Of a stretch of DNA of 63,000 nt, positions 30,005-39,300 are shown in pieces (positions within the stretch are counted from its first letter, which is position 1; each line of letters opens with the position of its first letter). The notes beneath the pieces are model-generated. The model did not search any database and was not told the origin of the DNA. It saw nothing but the letters and a program-made list of their open reading frames with translations. A program made the position numbers and the translations under genes. Origin of the DNA: Streptomyces roseochromogenus subsp. oscitans DS 12.976 (GTDB lineage Bacteria; Actinomycetota; Actinomycetes; Streptomycetales; Streptomycetaceae); the NCBI RefSeq assembly GCF_000497445.1, contig NZ_CM002285.1, positions 2,114,354-2,177,353 on the forward strand, in the 5' to 3' direction.

Positions 30005-31120
30005 TTACTTGAGGCCGATCTTGTCGCAGGCCGCCTTGTAGTCGGCGGTGCAGATGTCGGCGACGGTGTAGACGCCGTCCTTGATGACGGTGTCCTTGAT
30101 GTTGTCCTTGGTCAGCGCGGTGACCGGGACGAGGACCGAGGGGACGCCCTTCTGGGAGTTGCTGGAGACCTTGTCCTTGGCGACGGAGTCCAGCGACTTG
30201 CCCTGGGCGAGCGCGACGGCCATCTCGGCGGCGGCGTCGGCCTCGGGGGCGTACGGCTTGTAGACGCTCATGTACTGGGTACCGGCGACGATGCGCTGCA
30301 CACCGGCCAGCTCAGCGTCCTGGCCGGTGACCGGGACGTTGATGCCGGCTGCGTGGAGGGCGGTGATGATACCGCCGGCCATGCCGTCATTGGCGGAGTA
30401 GACACCCGCGATGTTGTTCTTGCCGACCGCGGAGATCGCCGTCTCCATCTCGGAGTTGGCGTTGTCCGGCGACCACTCCTTGGTGTCGTACTCCTTGGCG
30501 ATGGTCACCTTGCCGTTGAGGATCTTGTGGGCGCCCGCCTTGAACTGGGCGGCGTTCGGGTCGGTGACCGAGCCGTTGACCATGACGATCTTGGAGGACT
30601 TGTTGGCCTTGCTGCCCAGCGCCGTCAGCAGGGCCTGGCCCTGGGTCTCGCCGACCTTCTCGTTGTCGAACGAGGTGTAGGCGCTGATCGGACCCTCGGC
30701 CAGGCGGTCGTAGGCGACGACCTTGATACCGGCGTCCACGGCCTTCTGCACGGAGTTCTGGATGGCCTTGGCGTCCACCGCGTCCACGATCAGGACGTCC
30801 ACCTTGTTGGTGATCATGGTGTCGACCTGCTGGGCCTGCAGGTTCGCGTCCTGGTGGGCGTTGTTGTAGTCGATGGTGGCCTTGCCGTTCGTCAGCTCCT
30901 TGATCTTCTTCTCGATCAGCGGCCGGTCGAACTTCTCGTAACGCGCGGTCTTGTTCTCCGGAAGCAGGAGACCGACCTTGATGTTGTCGCCCTTCTTGGC
31001 GGAGGACGAGGAGGAAGAGCTGCCGCCCTTCGACTCCTTGGCACTGCCACAGGCGGCCAGCGAGACCGCCATCGCACCGGCGGCTACGGCAACGGCGGCA
31101 CGACGCATACGTGCGTTCAC
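30005..31120 (-). CDS. xylF: Sugar ABC transporter substrate-binding lipoprotein, XylF-type
   Basis: A 371-residue periplasmic-binding-protein-family lipoprotein with signal MRRAAVAVAAGAMAVSLAAC (lipobox LAAC, Cys24) and a Ser-rich linker after it. The type I binding fold shows KVGLLLPENKTARYEKFDRP, VDVLIVDAVDAKAIQ, VVAYDRLAEGP and NNIAGVYSANDGMAGG, as in XylF/ribose-binding proteins. It captures the sugar outside the membrane for XylGH. The GTG start at 31120 has a purine-rich AGGGAGG about 10 bases upstream. It is the first gene of the xylFGH unit. Confidence 0.92.
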   Translation of the reverse strand: MNARMRRAAVAVAAGAMAVSLAACGSAKESKGGSSSSSSSAKKGDNIKVGLLLPENKTARYEKFDRPLIEKKIKELTNGKATIDYNNAHQDANLQAQQVDTMITNKVDVLIVDAVDAKAIQNSVQKAVDAGIKVVAYDRLAEGPISAYTSFDNEKVGETQGQALLTALGSKANKSSKIVMVNGSVTDPNAAQFKAGAHKILNGKVTIAKEYDTKEWSPDNANSEMETAISAVGKNNIAGVYSANDGMAGGIITALHAAGINVPVTGQDAELAGVQRIVAGTQYMSVYKPYAPEADAAAEMAVALAQGKSLDSVAKDKVSSNSQKGVPSVLVPVTALTKDNIKDTVIKDGVYTVADICTADYKAACDKIGLK

Positions 31121-31241
31121 TTCAGAAACCTCCCTGACGAGGCCGCGTCGTTGCGGCCGAGGTGGCTGGAAGTCAACTCGGCCACACGTGCGACGTCAAG
31201 AAGTAAATCCTTAACGAGATGGCAACGGTGCCATCCGTTCT
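31121..31241 (-). promoter_or_regulatory. xylF: xylF promoter region
   Basis: 121 bases between rok7B7 and xylF. The minus strand contains an AT-rich block TTAAGGATTTACTTCTTGAC (about 31197-31216), distinct from the GC-rich surroundings. It is the most likely promoter or ROK-regulator target; I cannot define the operator more precisely. Confidence 0.4.
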
Positions 31242-32441
31242 CTAAGTGAAGGCAGGGGCCGCAACAGCCAGCGATCCGTCCAAAAGAGTCGAATCGCCCA
31301 TCTCGCTGAGGGCCAGGGCGAGCGCCCCGAGCACCTCGGCACGGCCCCCGAGTGCCCCCGGGAGAACGGACAGTTGGCGCGCCGCGCTGGGGATGGCGTA
31401 GCGGCCGACGGACTCCCTGATCGGGCCGAGCACCAGCTCACCGGCCTCGGCGAGATCACCGCCGAGGACCACCCGGCTCGGATTCAGCAGGTTGCAGAGA
31501 TTGGCCACCCCAGAGCCGATATGGCGGCCGACGTCGGCGATCACCCGACGGCAGCCCGGGTCACCGTCCCTGGCCAGCCGTACGACGCCCTCCATGGTGA
31601 GGTCGGGGCCGTGGCTGGGCTGCAGCAGCGGGAGCACATAGCGTGCGGCCGCAAACGTCTCCAGGCAGCCGCGGTTCCCACAACGGCAGACCGGGCCGGA
31701 TTCGTCGAGTGTAATATGTCCGATTTCTCCGGCTGTGCCGCCCGGGCCGCGGTAGATCTTCCCGTCGATCACCAGACCGGCGCCGACACCGCTCGCGACC
31801 TTGATGTACGCGAGGTCCCGGACGCCCTTGCCGCTGCCCCAGACCAGCTCGCCGAGGGCGCCGAGGTTGGCGTCGTTGTCCACGTGCACGGGCACGCCGA
31901 GCCGCTCGCGCAGCTCTTCGGCGGGCTTGGTGCCGGTCCAGCCCGGCAGGATGGCGGTGGACCCCAGCGTCCCCGACTCCACGTCGATCGGACCCGGTAC
32001 GCCGAGGCCCACGCCGGCCACCTTGGAGGGGTTCACCCCGGTGGCCGCGATCAGGCGGCTGACCAGCTGCTCCGCCCTGTCGAAGCCCTGCGCGGCGGAG
32101 GCGTCGACGTCCAGCGGCTCGGACTCCTCGGCCAGCACCTGATGGGCGAGGTTCCCGATCGCGACGCGCATGTGGGTGTGCCCGAAGTCGACGCCGATCA
32201 CAATGCCGGCGTCGCCGCTGAGGCTGACGCTGCGGGCCCGCCGCCCGCCCGCCGAGGTGGGCGTGACCTCGACGGTTCCGCCGTCCTTCAGCTCCCGCAC
32301 GATGTTGGAGACGGTCGCGGCGGACAGACCGGTCGTCCGCGCGATCTCCGCCTGCGTGAGGGACCCGGCCAAGCGTACGGCCCGTACGACCCGCTCCAGG
32401 TTGGCTCGGTGCAGCGACGACTGCGACCCTGGAGTCTCCAC
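31242..32441 (-). CDS. rok7B7: ROK-family transcriptional regulator, Rok7B7-like
   Basis: A 399-residue regulator. The N-terminal winged helix-turn-helix (SLTQAEIARTTGLSAATVSNIVRELK) precedes a ROK sugar-kinase-like domain with GVDFGHTHMRVAIGN, GVGLGVPGPID, DNDANLGALGELVWG and the zinc motif CRCGNRGCLE. In S. coelicolor the orthologue beside xylFGH is known as Rok7B7, a pleiotropic regulator of carbon use, development and antibiotics; I assign the symbol on sequence and neighbourhood. GTG at 32441 is chosen because AGGAGG lies about 6 bases upstream and the product begins METPGSQSSLHRANLERV. Confidence 0.88.
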   Translation of the reverse strand: METPGSQSSLHRANLERVVRAVRLAGSLTQAEIARTTGLSAATVSNIVRELKDGGTVEVTPTSAGGRRARSVSLSGDAGIVIGVDFGHTHMRVAIGNLAHQVLAEESEPLDVDASAAQGFDRAEQLVSRLIAATGVNPSKVAGVGLGVPGPIDVESGTLGSTAILPGWTGTKPAEELRERLGVPVHVDNDANLGALGELVWGSGKGVRDLAYIKVASGVGAGLVIDGKIYRGPGGTAGEIGHITLDESGPVCRCGNRGCLETFAAARYVLPLLQPSHGPDLTMEGVVRLARDGDPGCRRVIADVGRHIGSGVANLCNLLNPSRVVLGGDLAEAGELVLGPIRESVGRYAIPSAARQLSVLPGALGGRAEVLGALALALSEMGDSTLLDGSLAVAAPAFT

Positions 32442-32573
32442 GACGACCTCCTGAGCGCGAGGCCGCTTCGGCGAGGCCCCGCGTATGTCCAACTAGTGAA
32501 CTCTAAGCTGAGCCGTTCGGGGCTGCTTACGTCAAGAGGTTGAACCGTTTCCGGGTCCCGGGAAACACGCGCA

Positions 32574-32602
32574 CACGCCGCCCCCAGCGAGGAAGCGGCG
32601 TG
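32574..32602 (-). terminator. Putative terminator of the ngc operon
   Basis: An 8-bp inverted repeat (CACGCCGC and GCGGCGTG) around a 13-base loop lies 66-94 bases past the ngcG stop. It is a moderate candidate in the 226-base gap between ngcG and rok7B7. The remainder of that gap holds the rok7B7 promoter (TTGACG on the minus strand near 32535) and no gene. Confidence 0.45.
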
Positions 32603-32648
32603 CGTACGGACGAACGCGGGGCGTCACCCCACCTGGCTCGCAGTGCCG

Positions 32649-32687
32649 TTTCAGCGCCCCCGCGGCCCTATTTCAGCGCCCCCGCGG
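32649..32687. repeat. 17-base direct repeat at the ngcG stop codon
   Basis: TTTCAGCGCCCCCGCGG occurs at 32649-32665 and again at 32671-32687 with 22-base periodicity. The second copy encodes the last ngcG codons, while the first lies just past the stop, so it looks like a local duplication of the gene end. Confidence 0.85.
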
Positions 32688-33600
32688 TCAGGCCCTGGAC
32701 GACCTGGCGCTGGAAGACGATGTACGCCCCGAGCACCGGCAGCATGGCCATCACCAGGCCGGCGAAGAGGCCGGACCAGTCCCCCTTGTAGCCCTGGCTG
32801 ACCGCGAGCTGGACCAGGCCCTGGGTGAGCACCTTCTTGTCGGGGTCGGTGTTGAGGACCGTGGGCAGCATGTACTGGTTCCACTGGCCCAGGAAGTTGA
32901 AGATGCCCACGCTGATCAGGCCCGGTTTGGCCATCGGGAGCATGATCTGGAAGAACGTACGCGTGTGCGAAGCGCCGTCCACGAAGGCCGCCTCCGCCAC
33001 CGAGGTGGGCAGGGTGCGGAAGAAGGCCGTGAGGAAGAAGACCGTGAACGGCAGCGAGTACGCGATGTAGACCAGGATCAGGCCATGGATCGTGTTCAGC
33101 ATGCCCATGTTGTTCACTACATAGAACAGCGGAACCAGCGCGAGCATGATCGGGAAGCTCATGCCGCCGACGAACAGGTAGTAGATGAAGCGGTTGCCCG
33201 GGAAGTCGAACCGGGCGAGGACATAGGCCGCCATGGAGCCGAGCACCAGGGTGCCGATGAGCGAGCCGCCGACCACCAGGACGGTGTTGAGGAAGTAGTC
33301 GCTCATGTTGGCCTGGGTCCAGGCCCGCGACCAGTTGTCGAAGTGCAGCTTGTCCGGCAGCGACCAGGGCGAGCCGAAGATCGAGCTGTCCGACTTGAAG
33401 GACGTCATCACCGCCCACAGCAGCGGCGTGACCACCATGATCGCCCAGATGATCAGCACGCCGTGTGAGAAGACGTTGAGGACGCCGCCTTCCTTCTTCC
33501 GCCGGTCGGGCTTCGGGGCGAGTGCGTCGGTCTTGGAGACGCCGGCGCCGGACTCGGCCGGCCGCGGTGCGGGGGTCTCGGTCGTCTTCATCGGTTCCAT
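32668..33600 (-). CDS. ngcG: CUT1 sugar ABC permease, NgcG-type
   Basis: A 310-residue membrane protein with a hydrophilic N-terminus (about 40 residues) and six predicted helices. The ABC permease EAA loop is visible as EAAFVDGASHTRTFFQIMLPMAKPGL. With the permease gene 4 bases upstream and the lipoprotein gene it forms an NgcEFG-type importer for N-acetylglucosamine or chitooligosaccharides; the name follows gene order and similarity to the S. coelicolor locus as I remember it. No ATPase is encoded here; such importers usually borrow the shared ATPase MsiK encoded elsewhere. The 3' end carries a short tandem duplication (see 32649-32687). Confidence 0.85.
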   Translation of the reverse strand: MEPMKTTETPAPRPAESGAGVSKTDALAPKPDRRKKEGGVLNVFSHGVLIIWAIMVVTPLLWAVMTSFKSDSSIFGSPWSLPDKLHFDNWSRAWTQANMSDYFLNTVLVVGGSLIGTLVLGSMAAYVLARFDFPGNRFIYYLFVGGMSFPIMLALVPLFYVVNNMGMLNTIHGLILVYIAYSLPFTVFFLTAFFRTLPTSVAEAAFVDGASHTRTFFQIMLPMAKPGLISVGIFNFLGQWNQYMLPTVLNTDPDKKVLTQGLVQLAVSQGYKGDWSGLFAGLVMAMLPVLGAYIVFQRQVVQGLTAGALK

Positions 33601-33604
33601 CGGT

Positions 33605-34531
33605 TCAGAACTCCAGCCGCTCGCGACGGCCCAGCCGCATCACGATCGCCGCGAAGGCGAGGGTGACGACGAGCAGGGCGACGCCGATGGTGGTGGCGTA
33701 GGCGGCCTGACCGTCCCGGAACGCCTTCTGGTACACGTACAGGACCATCACCGTGGTCGAGTAGTCGGGCCCGCCCGGCCCGGTCGTCATGATCTGTACG
33801 ACCGCGAACGACTCGGCGCCGAGCGCGAGGATGCCCATGTAGACCCAGCCGGACTGCACGGTGTCCCACAGCAGCGGCAGGGTGATGCGGAAGAAGGTGG
33901 TGGCCCGGCCCGCGCCGTCGAGCAGCGCCGACTCGTACAGCTCCGTCGGGATGGAGGCCATGCCCGCCGAGAACAGGACCACGAAGAAGCCGGTCGTGGA
34001 CCACACCAGCACCGCCATCACACACCACAGCGCGAGGCTCGGGTCACCCAGCCACAGCGGCTGGACGTGGTCGAGGCCGATCCCGCGCAGCAGGGAGTTG
34101 ATCGCGCCGCTGTCCGGGTTGTACGCGAAGGCGAACAGCAGCGAGACGATCGCGATGGACAGTACCTGCGGGAAGAAATACACGATCTTGTAGAAGGACG
34201 AGCCCCGGACCCCGGAGATCACGGGGCCGCCCTTCCTCCGGCGCCCGCCCACATTGATCATGAAGGCGAAGAACAGCGCCAGACTGATCGTCACCAGCGG
34301 GAGCACCAGGGCGAACAGCAGACTGTGCTGCAACGACTTCCAGAAGACGTCGTCGTGGAGCATCCTCGTGTAGTTGTCGAAGCCGACCATCTTGAAATCG
34401 GGGCTCAGGCCGGTCCAGTCCGTGAACGAGTAATAGATGGACTGGATGAACGGCCACACCACGAAGAGCGCGTACAGTCCCAGGGGCACCGCCAGAAACC
34501 CCACGATGAACCGGTACTTGCCGTGCTGCAT
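33605..34531 (-). CDS. ngcF: CUT1 sugar ABC permease, NgcF-type
   Basis: A 308-residue integral membrane permease with six helices and the EAA-like loop ELYESALLDGAGRATTFFRITLPLLWDTV. It is the MalF-type partner of NgcG. ATG at 34531 is chosen (MQHGKYRF) because GGAG sits 5 bases upstream; a GTG two codons earlier is an alternative. It follows ngcE by about 30 bases and precedes ngcG by 4, so the three genes form one operon. Confidence 0.87.
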   Translation of the reverse strand: MQHGKYRFIVGFLAVPLGLYALFVVWPFIQSIYYSFTDWTGLSPDFKMVGFDNYTRMLHDDVFWKSLQHSLLFALVLPLVTISLALFFAFMINVGGRRRKGGPVISGVRGSSFYKIVYFFPQVLSIAIVSLLFAFAYNPDSGAINSLLRGIGLDHVQPLWLGDPSLALWCVMAVLVWSTTGFFVVLFSAGMASIPTELYESALLDGAGRATTFFRITLPLLWDTVQSGWVYMGILALGAESFAVVQIMTTGPGGPDYSTTVMVLYVYQKAFRDGQAAYATTIGVALLVVTLAFAAIVMRLGRRERLEF

Positions 34532-34561
34532 CGCCACTCCGGTGCGTTGAGAGGGTGCTGG

Positions 34562-36007
34562 TTACTGGTGCTTGTAGTGCTTGATCGAGGAGTCCTTGGC
34601 CGCCTCGTCGGCGAATCCCTGGATCTTCTTGATGGCCTCGGCCGGGGTGAGCCGGCCGGCCATCATCTCGCCGAGACCGGCCACCCCGATCTTCTCCTTC
34701 TGCAGCTGCACGTACCAGTCCTGCAGCCGCGGATTCACCACGTTGGATCCGGCCAGCTTCAGCGCCGCCACACCGGAGTTCAGCCCCGGGGTGAGGGTGA
34801 TGCCGGTGGTGCCGCCGTTGTAGGCGGTCAGCGACTTCACCTTGGCGGTGAAGTTCTTGGAGGACGCCTCGGAGAGCATGATGCGCAGCTGCTCCATGCC
34901 GCCCTCGGCGTTCGCGGCCTTGGCCGGGACGATGAACGGCTCACCGCCGGAGGCCCAGATGGTGCCGAAGGGCAGCTTGTCGTTGCTGTCGATGCCGGAC
35001 GGCGCCGACACGGCCAGGTTGAAGTCCTTCGGGATGACGTTGGCCGACTCGTTCTCCACCCAGGAGCCGTTCGGAATGAACAGCGCCTCGCCCTTGGCCC
35101 AGGCGGTCTGCGACTGGATGTGGTCGAGGCCGGGGGTGCCCTTGAGGATGTAGCCCTTCTTGTACAGCTCGTAGTACGCCTCGAAGCAGGCCTTGACGGC
35201 CGGGTGCTTCCAGGCGTTCGGCTCCAGGTTGTCGATGGCGTCGAGCACCTCGCGCCCGCCGACCTTGCCGATCATCGGGTAGAGCGAGAAGGGGAGGTAG
35301 TACGGGTACTTGCCCGCGTACGTCCAGCCCGCCATGCCCTTCTTCTTGGCCTTCTCGCACACCTGGAGCATCTCGTCCCAGGTCTTCGGGTACTCCGCGC
35401 CGAGCGAGTCCAGGGCCTTCTGCGAGTACCAGACGCCGTACACCGTGTAGGCGTAGTACATGATCCAGACCGGGTTGCCGTCGAACTGGCCCATCTCCAC
35501 GATGCCGGGGCGCAGGGTGTCGCGGACCTTCTTGTTCGGGTCGTCGTACGACGGTGCGTCCAGCAGCGGGGTGAGGTCGGACAGCTGGTTCTTGCCGACC
35601 AGGACGCCCATGTCCATCTGCTCGGCGCCGGAGTTGTCGATGAGGTCCGGCGGGTTGCCCTGGTTGAAGCGGGGCTGGAGGGTGGACTGGATCTTCTGGG
35701 TGGCGGAGAACTTCACGTGGGCCTTGGGGAAGTCCTTCTCATAGATCTTCACCGCGTCCTGGGCGTACTCCTGGCCGAAGCCTCCGTCGAAGAGGACGAA
35801 TTCCATCTGGGCGGTCTCGTTGACCCCGAGCGGGTTCTTGGCGGTCTTCTTCCCCGCCTTGTCCTTGGTCTGCCCGCCCCCGCCGCTGCTCGCACAGGCG
35901 GACAGCAGGCTCATGCCCGGGGCCGCGACCAGGCTCAGTGCGGCGGACCGCTTGATCAGATCACGACGGCCGACGCCTTCGGCACCGTGGTTCGAGGTGG
36001 ATCCCAT
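34562..36007 (-). CDS. ngcE: Chitooligosaccharide/GlcNAc-type ABC substrate-binding lipoprotein, NgcE-like
   Basis: A 481-residue solute-binding protein of the CUT1 class. The N-terminus GRRDLIKRSAALSLVAAPGM is a twin-arginine-type signal with lipobox LSAC, followed by a Gly/Lys linker. The mature domain contains FVLFDGGFGQEYAQDAVKIYEKDFP, FNQGNPPDLIDNSGAEQMD and GEALFIPNGSWVENE, typical of NgcE/carbohydrate-binding family proteins. It should deliver N-acetylglucosamine or its oligomers to NgcFG. ATG at 36007 gives this signal; the frame upstream is repetitive Thr/Pro/Arg encoded by a tandem repeat and is not coding. A DasR-like site lies at 36133-36148 in the promoter. Confidence 0.88.
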   Translation of the reverse strand: MGSTSNHGAEGVGRRDLIKRSAALSLVAAPGMSLLSACASSGGGGQTKDKAGKKTAKNPLGVNETAQMEFVLFDGGFGQEYAQDAVKIYEKDFPKAHVKFSATQKIQSTLQPRFNQGNPPDLIDNSGAEQMDMGVLVGKNQLSDLTPLLDAPSYDDPNKKVRDTLRPGIVEMGQFDGNPVWIMYYAYTVYGVWYSQKALDSLGAEYPKTWDEMLQVCEKAKKKGMAGWTYAGKYPYYLPFSLYPMIGKVGGREVLDAIDNLEPNAWKHPAVKACFEAYYELYKKGYILKGTPGLDHIQSQTAWAKGEALFIPNGSWVENESANVIPKDFNLAVSAPSGIDSNDKLPFGTIWASGGEPFIVPAKAANAEGGMEQLRIMLSEASSKNFTAKVKSLTAYNGGTTGITLTPGLNSGVAALKLAGSNVVNPRLQDWYVQLQKEKIGVAGLGEMMAGRLTPAEAIKKIQGFADEAAKDSSIKHYKHQ

Positions 36008-36070
36008 GCTCAAGTCCTCGCCTTCTCCAGGACTCAGGCGGTGAACCGGATCCTCCCCGGCACCGCGGTC

Positions 36071-36112
36071 GGGTAGTGCTGGGTCGTGCAGGGGTAGTGC
36101 TGGGTCGTGCAG
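36071..36112. repeat. Perfect tandem repeat (2 x 21 bp) with a degenerate third copy upstream of ngcE
   Basis: Two identical 21-base units (36071-36091 and 36092-36112, each containing GGGTAGTGCTGGGTCGTGCA) are followed by a diverged copy to about 36132. The array lies in the ngcE 5' leader or promoter, between the start codon and the DasR-like site. Confidence 0.9.
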
Positions 36113-36132
36113 AAGTCGTGCTGGAAGTGCCG

Positions 36133-36148
36133 ACAGGTATAGTCCACT
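36133..36148 (-). promoter_or_regulatory. DasR-responsive element (dre)-like site upstream of ngcE
   Basis: On the minus strand AGTGGACTATACCTGT matches the dre consensus A(C/G)TGGTCTAGACCA(C/G)T at 13 of 16 positions by eye. DasR is the GntR-type repressor of chitin/GlcNAc uptake in Streptomyces, so a site 126 bases before an ngcE homologue fits. Binding is inferred. Confidence 0.55.
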
Positions 36149-36212
36149 TTCGGTCGCCTGAGCAAGATCGAATGCAGGGTTGGCGATGGGTCTTTTCCGA
36201 GTTGAGACCTCG

Positions 36213-36266
36213 GGGACATATGAGCCCCCTGTGGGTCGCCTGGCACAAATATTCGCGACATATGTC
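36213..36266. promoter_or_regulatory. Inverted pair of GGGACATATG elements between ngcE and the GH92 gene
   Basis: GGGACATATG at about 36213-36222 recurs in inverted orientation at 36257-36269, where GACATATGTC (36257-36266) is itself a perfect 10-bp palindrome. The 373-base gap 36008-36380 holds this pair, the dre-like site, the tandem repeat and the LacI-type site, and no gene. Confidence 0.4.
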
Positions 36267-36339
36267 CCTGAATGCCACACCCAACACCCTTGACATCACG
36301 GGCCACTTGACGCCCTACTGGTTCCTGCGCCTCGTAGTT

Positions 36340-36351
36340 GACAACGTTGTC
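36340..36351. promoter_or_regulatory. LacI-type operator upstream of the first GH92 gene
   Basis: GACAACGTTGTC is a perfect 12-bp palindrome centred on CG, the form bound by many LacI-family repressors. It lies 30-41 bases before the start codon and probably overlaps the promoter. Related sites occur at 43666 and 43709 upstream of the second GH92 gene. Confidence 0.6.
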
Positions 36352-36380
36352 CGGAGGGGGCGCAGGAGGGGAATCCGTAG

Positions 36381-39300
36381 ATGCAGCGGAGAACTCGGCA
36401 CAGATGGGGTCCGGCGGTCGTCCTCACGGCCGCCTTTGTCATGGCCGCCGGAGCACAGGGCGCGGCGGTCGCCCTGCCCGCCAAGGCTCCGGCCGCCGGC
36501 CGGGAGTTCGCATCCTCGTTCGAGACCGGCGATCCGGCACCCGACTGGCTGAACACCGTCGACACCGGGCCGGACGGCAAGAAGCGCGCCTCGGGGGTCG
36601 ACGGCGGCTACAGCACCGGCATTCCGGGCAATGTGACCGACCATGTCACCGATGTCCGGGCGAGCGGCGAGAACACGGGCGCCGGCGAGGTGAAGGAGAA
36701 CCTGGTCGACGGCGAGCCCGGCACCAAATGGCTGACCTTCGCGCCCACCGGCTGGGTGGAGTTCGACCTCGACCAGCCCATCAAGCTGCAGACATACGCG
36801 CTCACCTCGGCCAACGACTACGCCGAGCGCGACCCGAGGGACTGGACGCTGCTCGGCTCCACCGACGGCAAGGACTGGAAGACGGTCGACACCCGCTCGG
36901 GGGAAAGCTTCGACCAGCGCTTCCAGACCAAGTCCTACGACCTGGCCGAGCCGGCCGCGTACCAGCACTTCCGGCTGGAGATCACGAAGAACAACGGCGC
37001 CTCCGGCATCCTGCAGCTCGCCGATGTGCAGTTCTCCACCGGCGGCGGGGGCGGCCCGGTGCCGCAGGACATGCTGACGCTGGTCGACAAGGGCCCGACC
37101 GCCTCGCCGACAGCCAAGGCACGAGCCGGGTTCACCGGAACGAGGGCACTGCGCTACGCCGGACGGCACACGGCGGGCGGCCGGGCCTACTCGTACAACA
37201 AGGTCTTCGACGTGAACGTGAAGGTCGGCGGCGACACCCAGCTGTCGTACCGCGTCTTCCCGTCGATGGCCGACGGCGACCGGGACTACGACGCCACGAA
37301 CGTCTCCCTCGACCTGGCCTTCACCGACGGCACCTACCTGAGCGATCTGGGCGCGCTGGACCAGCACGGATTCCCGCTGTCGCCGCGCGGCCAGGGCGCC
37401 TCCAAGTCGCTGTACGTCAACCAGTGGAACAACGTGGTCTCGCGGATCGGCTCGGTGGCGGCCGGCAAGACGGTCGACCGGATCCTGGTGGCGTACGACT
37501 CCCCCGACGGGCCGGCGAAGTTCCGGGGCTGGATCGACGACGTGGCTCTCAAGCCCGTACCCCCCGAGAAGCCGCAGGCGCATCTGTCGGACTACGCGCT
37601 GACCACACGCGGCACCAACTCCAGCGGCAGCTTCTCGCGCGGCAACAACTTCCCGGCGACGGCCCTTCCGCACGGTTTCAACTTCTGGACGCCGGTGACC
37701 AACGCGTCCTCGCTGAGCTGGCTGTACGAGTACGCGCGGGCGAACAACGACGACAACCTGCCGACGATCCAGGCGTTCAGCGCGAGCCATGAGCCGAGCC
37801 CGTGGATGGGCGACCGGCAGACCTTCCAGGTGATGCCGTCGGCCGCGGCCGGCACCCCGGACACCGGCCCCGAGGCACGGCAGCTGGCGTTCCGGCACGA
37901 GAACGAGACCGCGCGGCCGTACTACTACGGGGTCCGGTTCGAGAACGGTCTCAAGGCCGAGATGACCCCGACCGACCATGCGGCGATGCTGCGCTTCACC
38001 TACCCCGGCGACGACGCGAGCGTGCTCTTCGACAACATCACCGAGCAGGCGGGGCTGACCCTGGACCAGGAGAACGGGACCGTCACCGGCTTCTCGGACG
38101 TGAAGTCGGGCCTGTCGACCGGCGCGACCCGGCTGTTCGTGTACGGCGAGTTCGACAAGCCGGTGACCGACGGCGGATCCAGCGGGGTCAAGGGCTATCT
38201 GCGGTTCGACGCGGGCGCGGACCACACCGTCACACTGCGCCTGGCGACCTCGCTGATCAGCGTCGACCAGGCGAAGGACAACCTGCGCCAGGAGATCCCG
38301 GACGGCGCCTCCTTCGAGACGGTGAAGTCCCAGGCGCAGCGCACCTGGGACAAGCTGCTCGGCAAGGTCGAGGTGGAGGGCGCGACCCCGGACCAGCTGA
38401 CCACGCTGTACTCCAGCATGTACCGGCTGTACCTGTACCCGAACTCGGGCTTCGAGAAGGTCGGGGACACCTATCAGTACGCCTCCCCGTTCTCTCCGAT
38501 GCAGAGCCAGGACACGCCGACGCATACCGGCGCGAAGATCGTCGACGGCAAGGTGTACGTCAACAACGGCTTCTGGGACACCTACCGGACCACGTGGCCG
38601 GCGTACACCTTTCTGACGCCCTCTCAAGCGGGCGAGATGGCCGACGGGTTCGTGCAGCAGTACAAGGACGGCGGCTGGACCTCCCGCTGGTCCTCGCCCG
38701 GTTACGCCGACCTGATGACCGGCACCTCCTCGGACGTGGCGTTCGCCGACGCCTACGTCAAGGGCGTCACGTTCGATGCGAAGGCGGCGTACCAGGCGGC
38801 GCTGAAGAACGCGACCGTCGTCCCGCCGATGTCGGGCGTGGGCCGTAAGGGCATGACCACCTCGCCGTTCCTCGGCTACACCAGCACCGCCACCACCGAG
38901 GGTCTGTCCTGGGCGATGGAGGGCTACGTCAACGACTACGGCATCGCGCGGATGGGTGAGGCCCTGTACAAGAAGACGGGCGACCAGCACTACAAGGACG
39001 AGTCCGAGTACTTCCTCAACCGCGCCCGGGACTATGTGAACCTGTTCGACTCCAAGGCAGGCTTTTTCCAGGGCCGCGACGGGAACGGGAAATGGCGACT
39101 GGACTCCTCGAAGTACGACCCGCGCGTGTGGGGATACGACTACACGGAGACCAACGGCTGGGGCGACGCCTTCACCGTTCCGCAGGACAGCCGGGGCCTG
39201 GCCAATCTCTACGGCGGCCGGCAGGGGCTCGCGGACAAGCTGGACGCGTTCTTCTCCACCCCGGAGACGGCCTCCCCGGAGTTCGTCGGCTCCTACGGCG

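Noticed and set aside
36071..36132. Tandem repeat considered as a short CRISPR-like array
   Set aside because: The units abut with no spacers and there are no cas genes.
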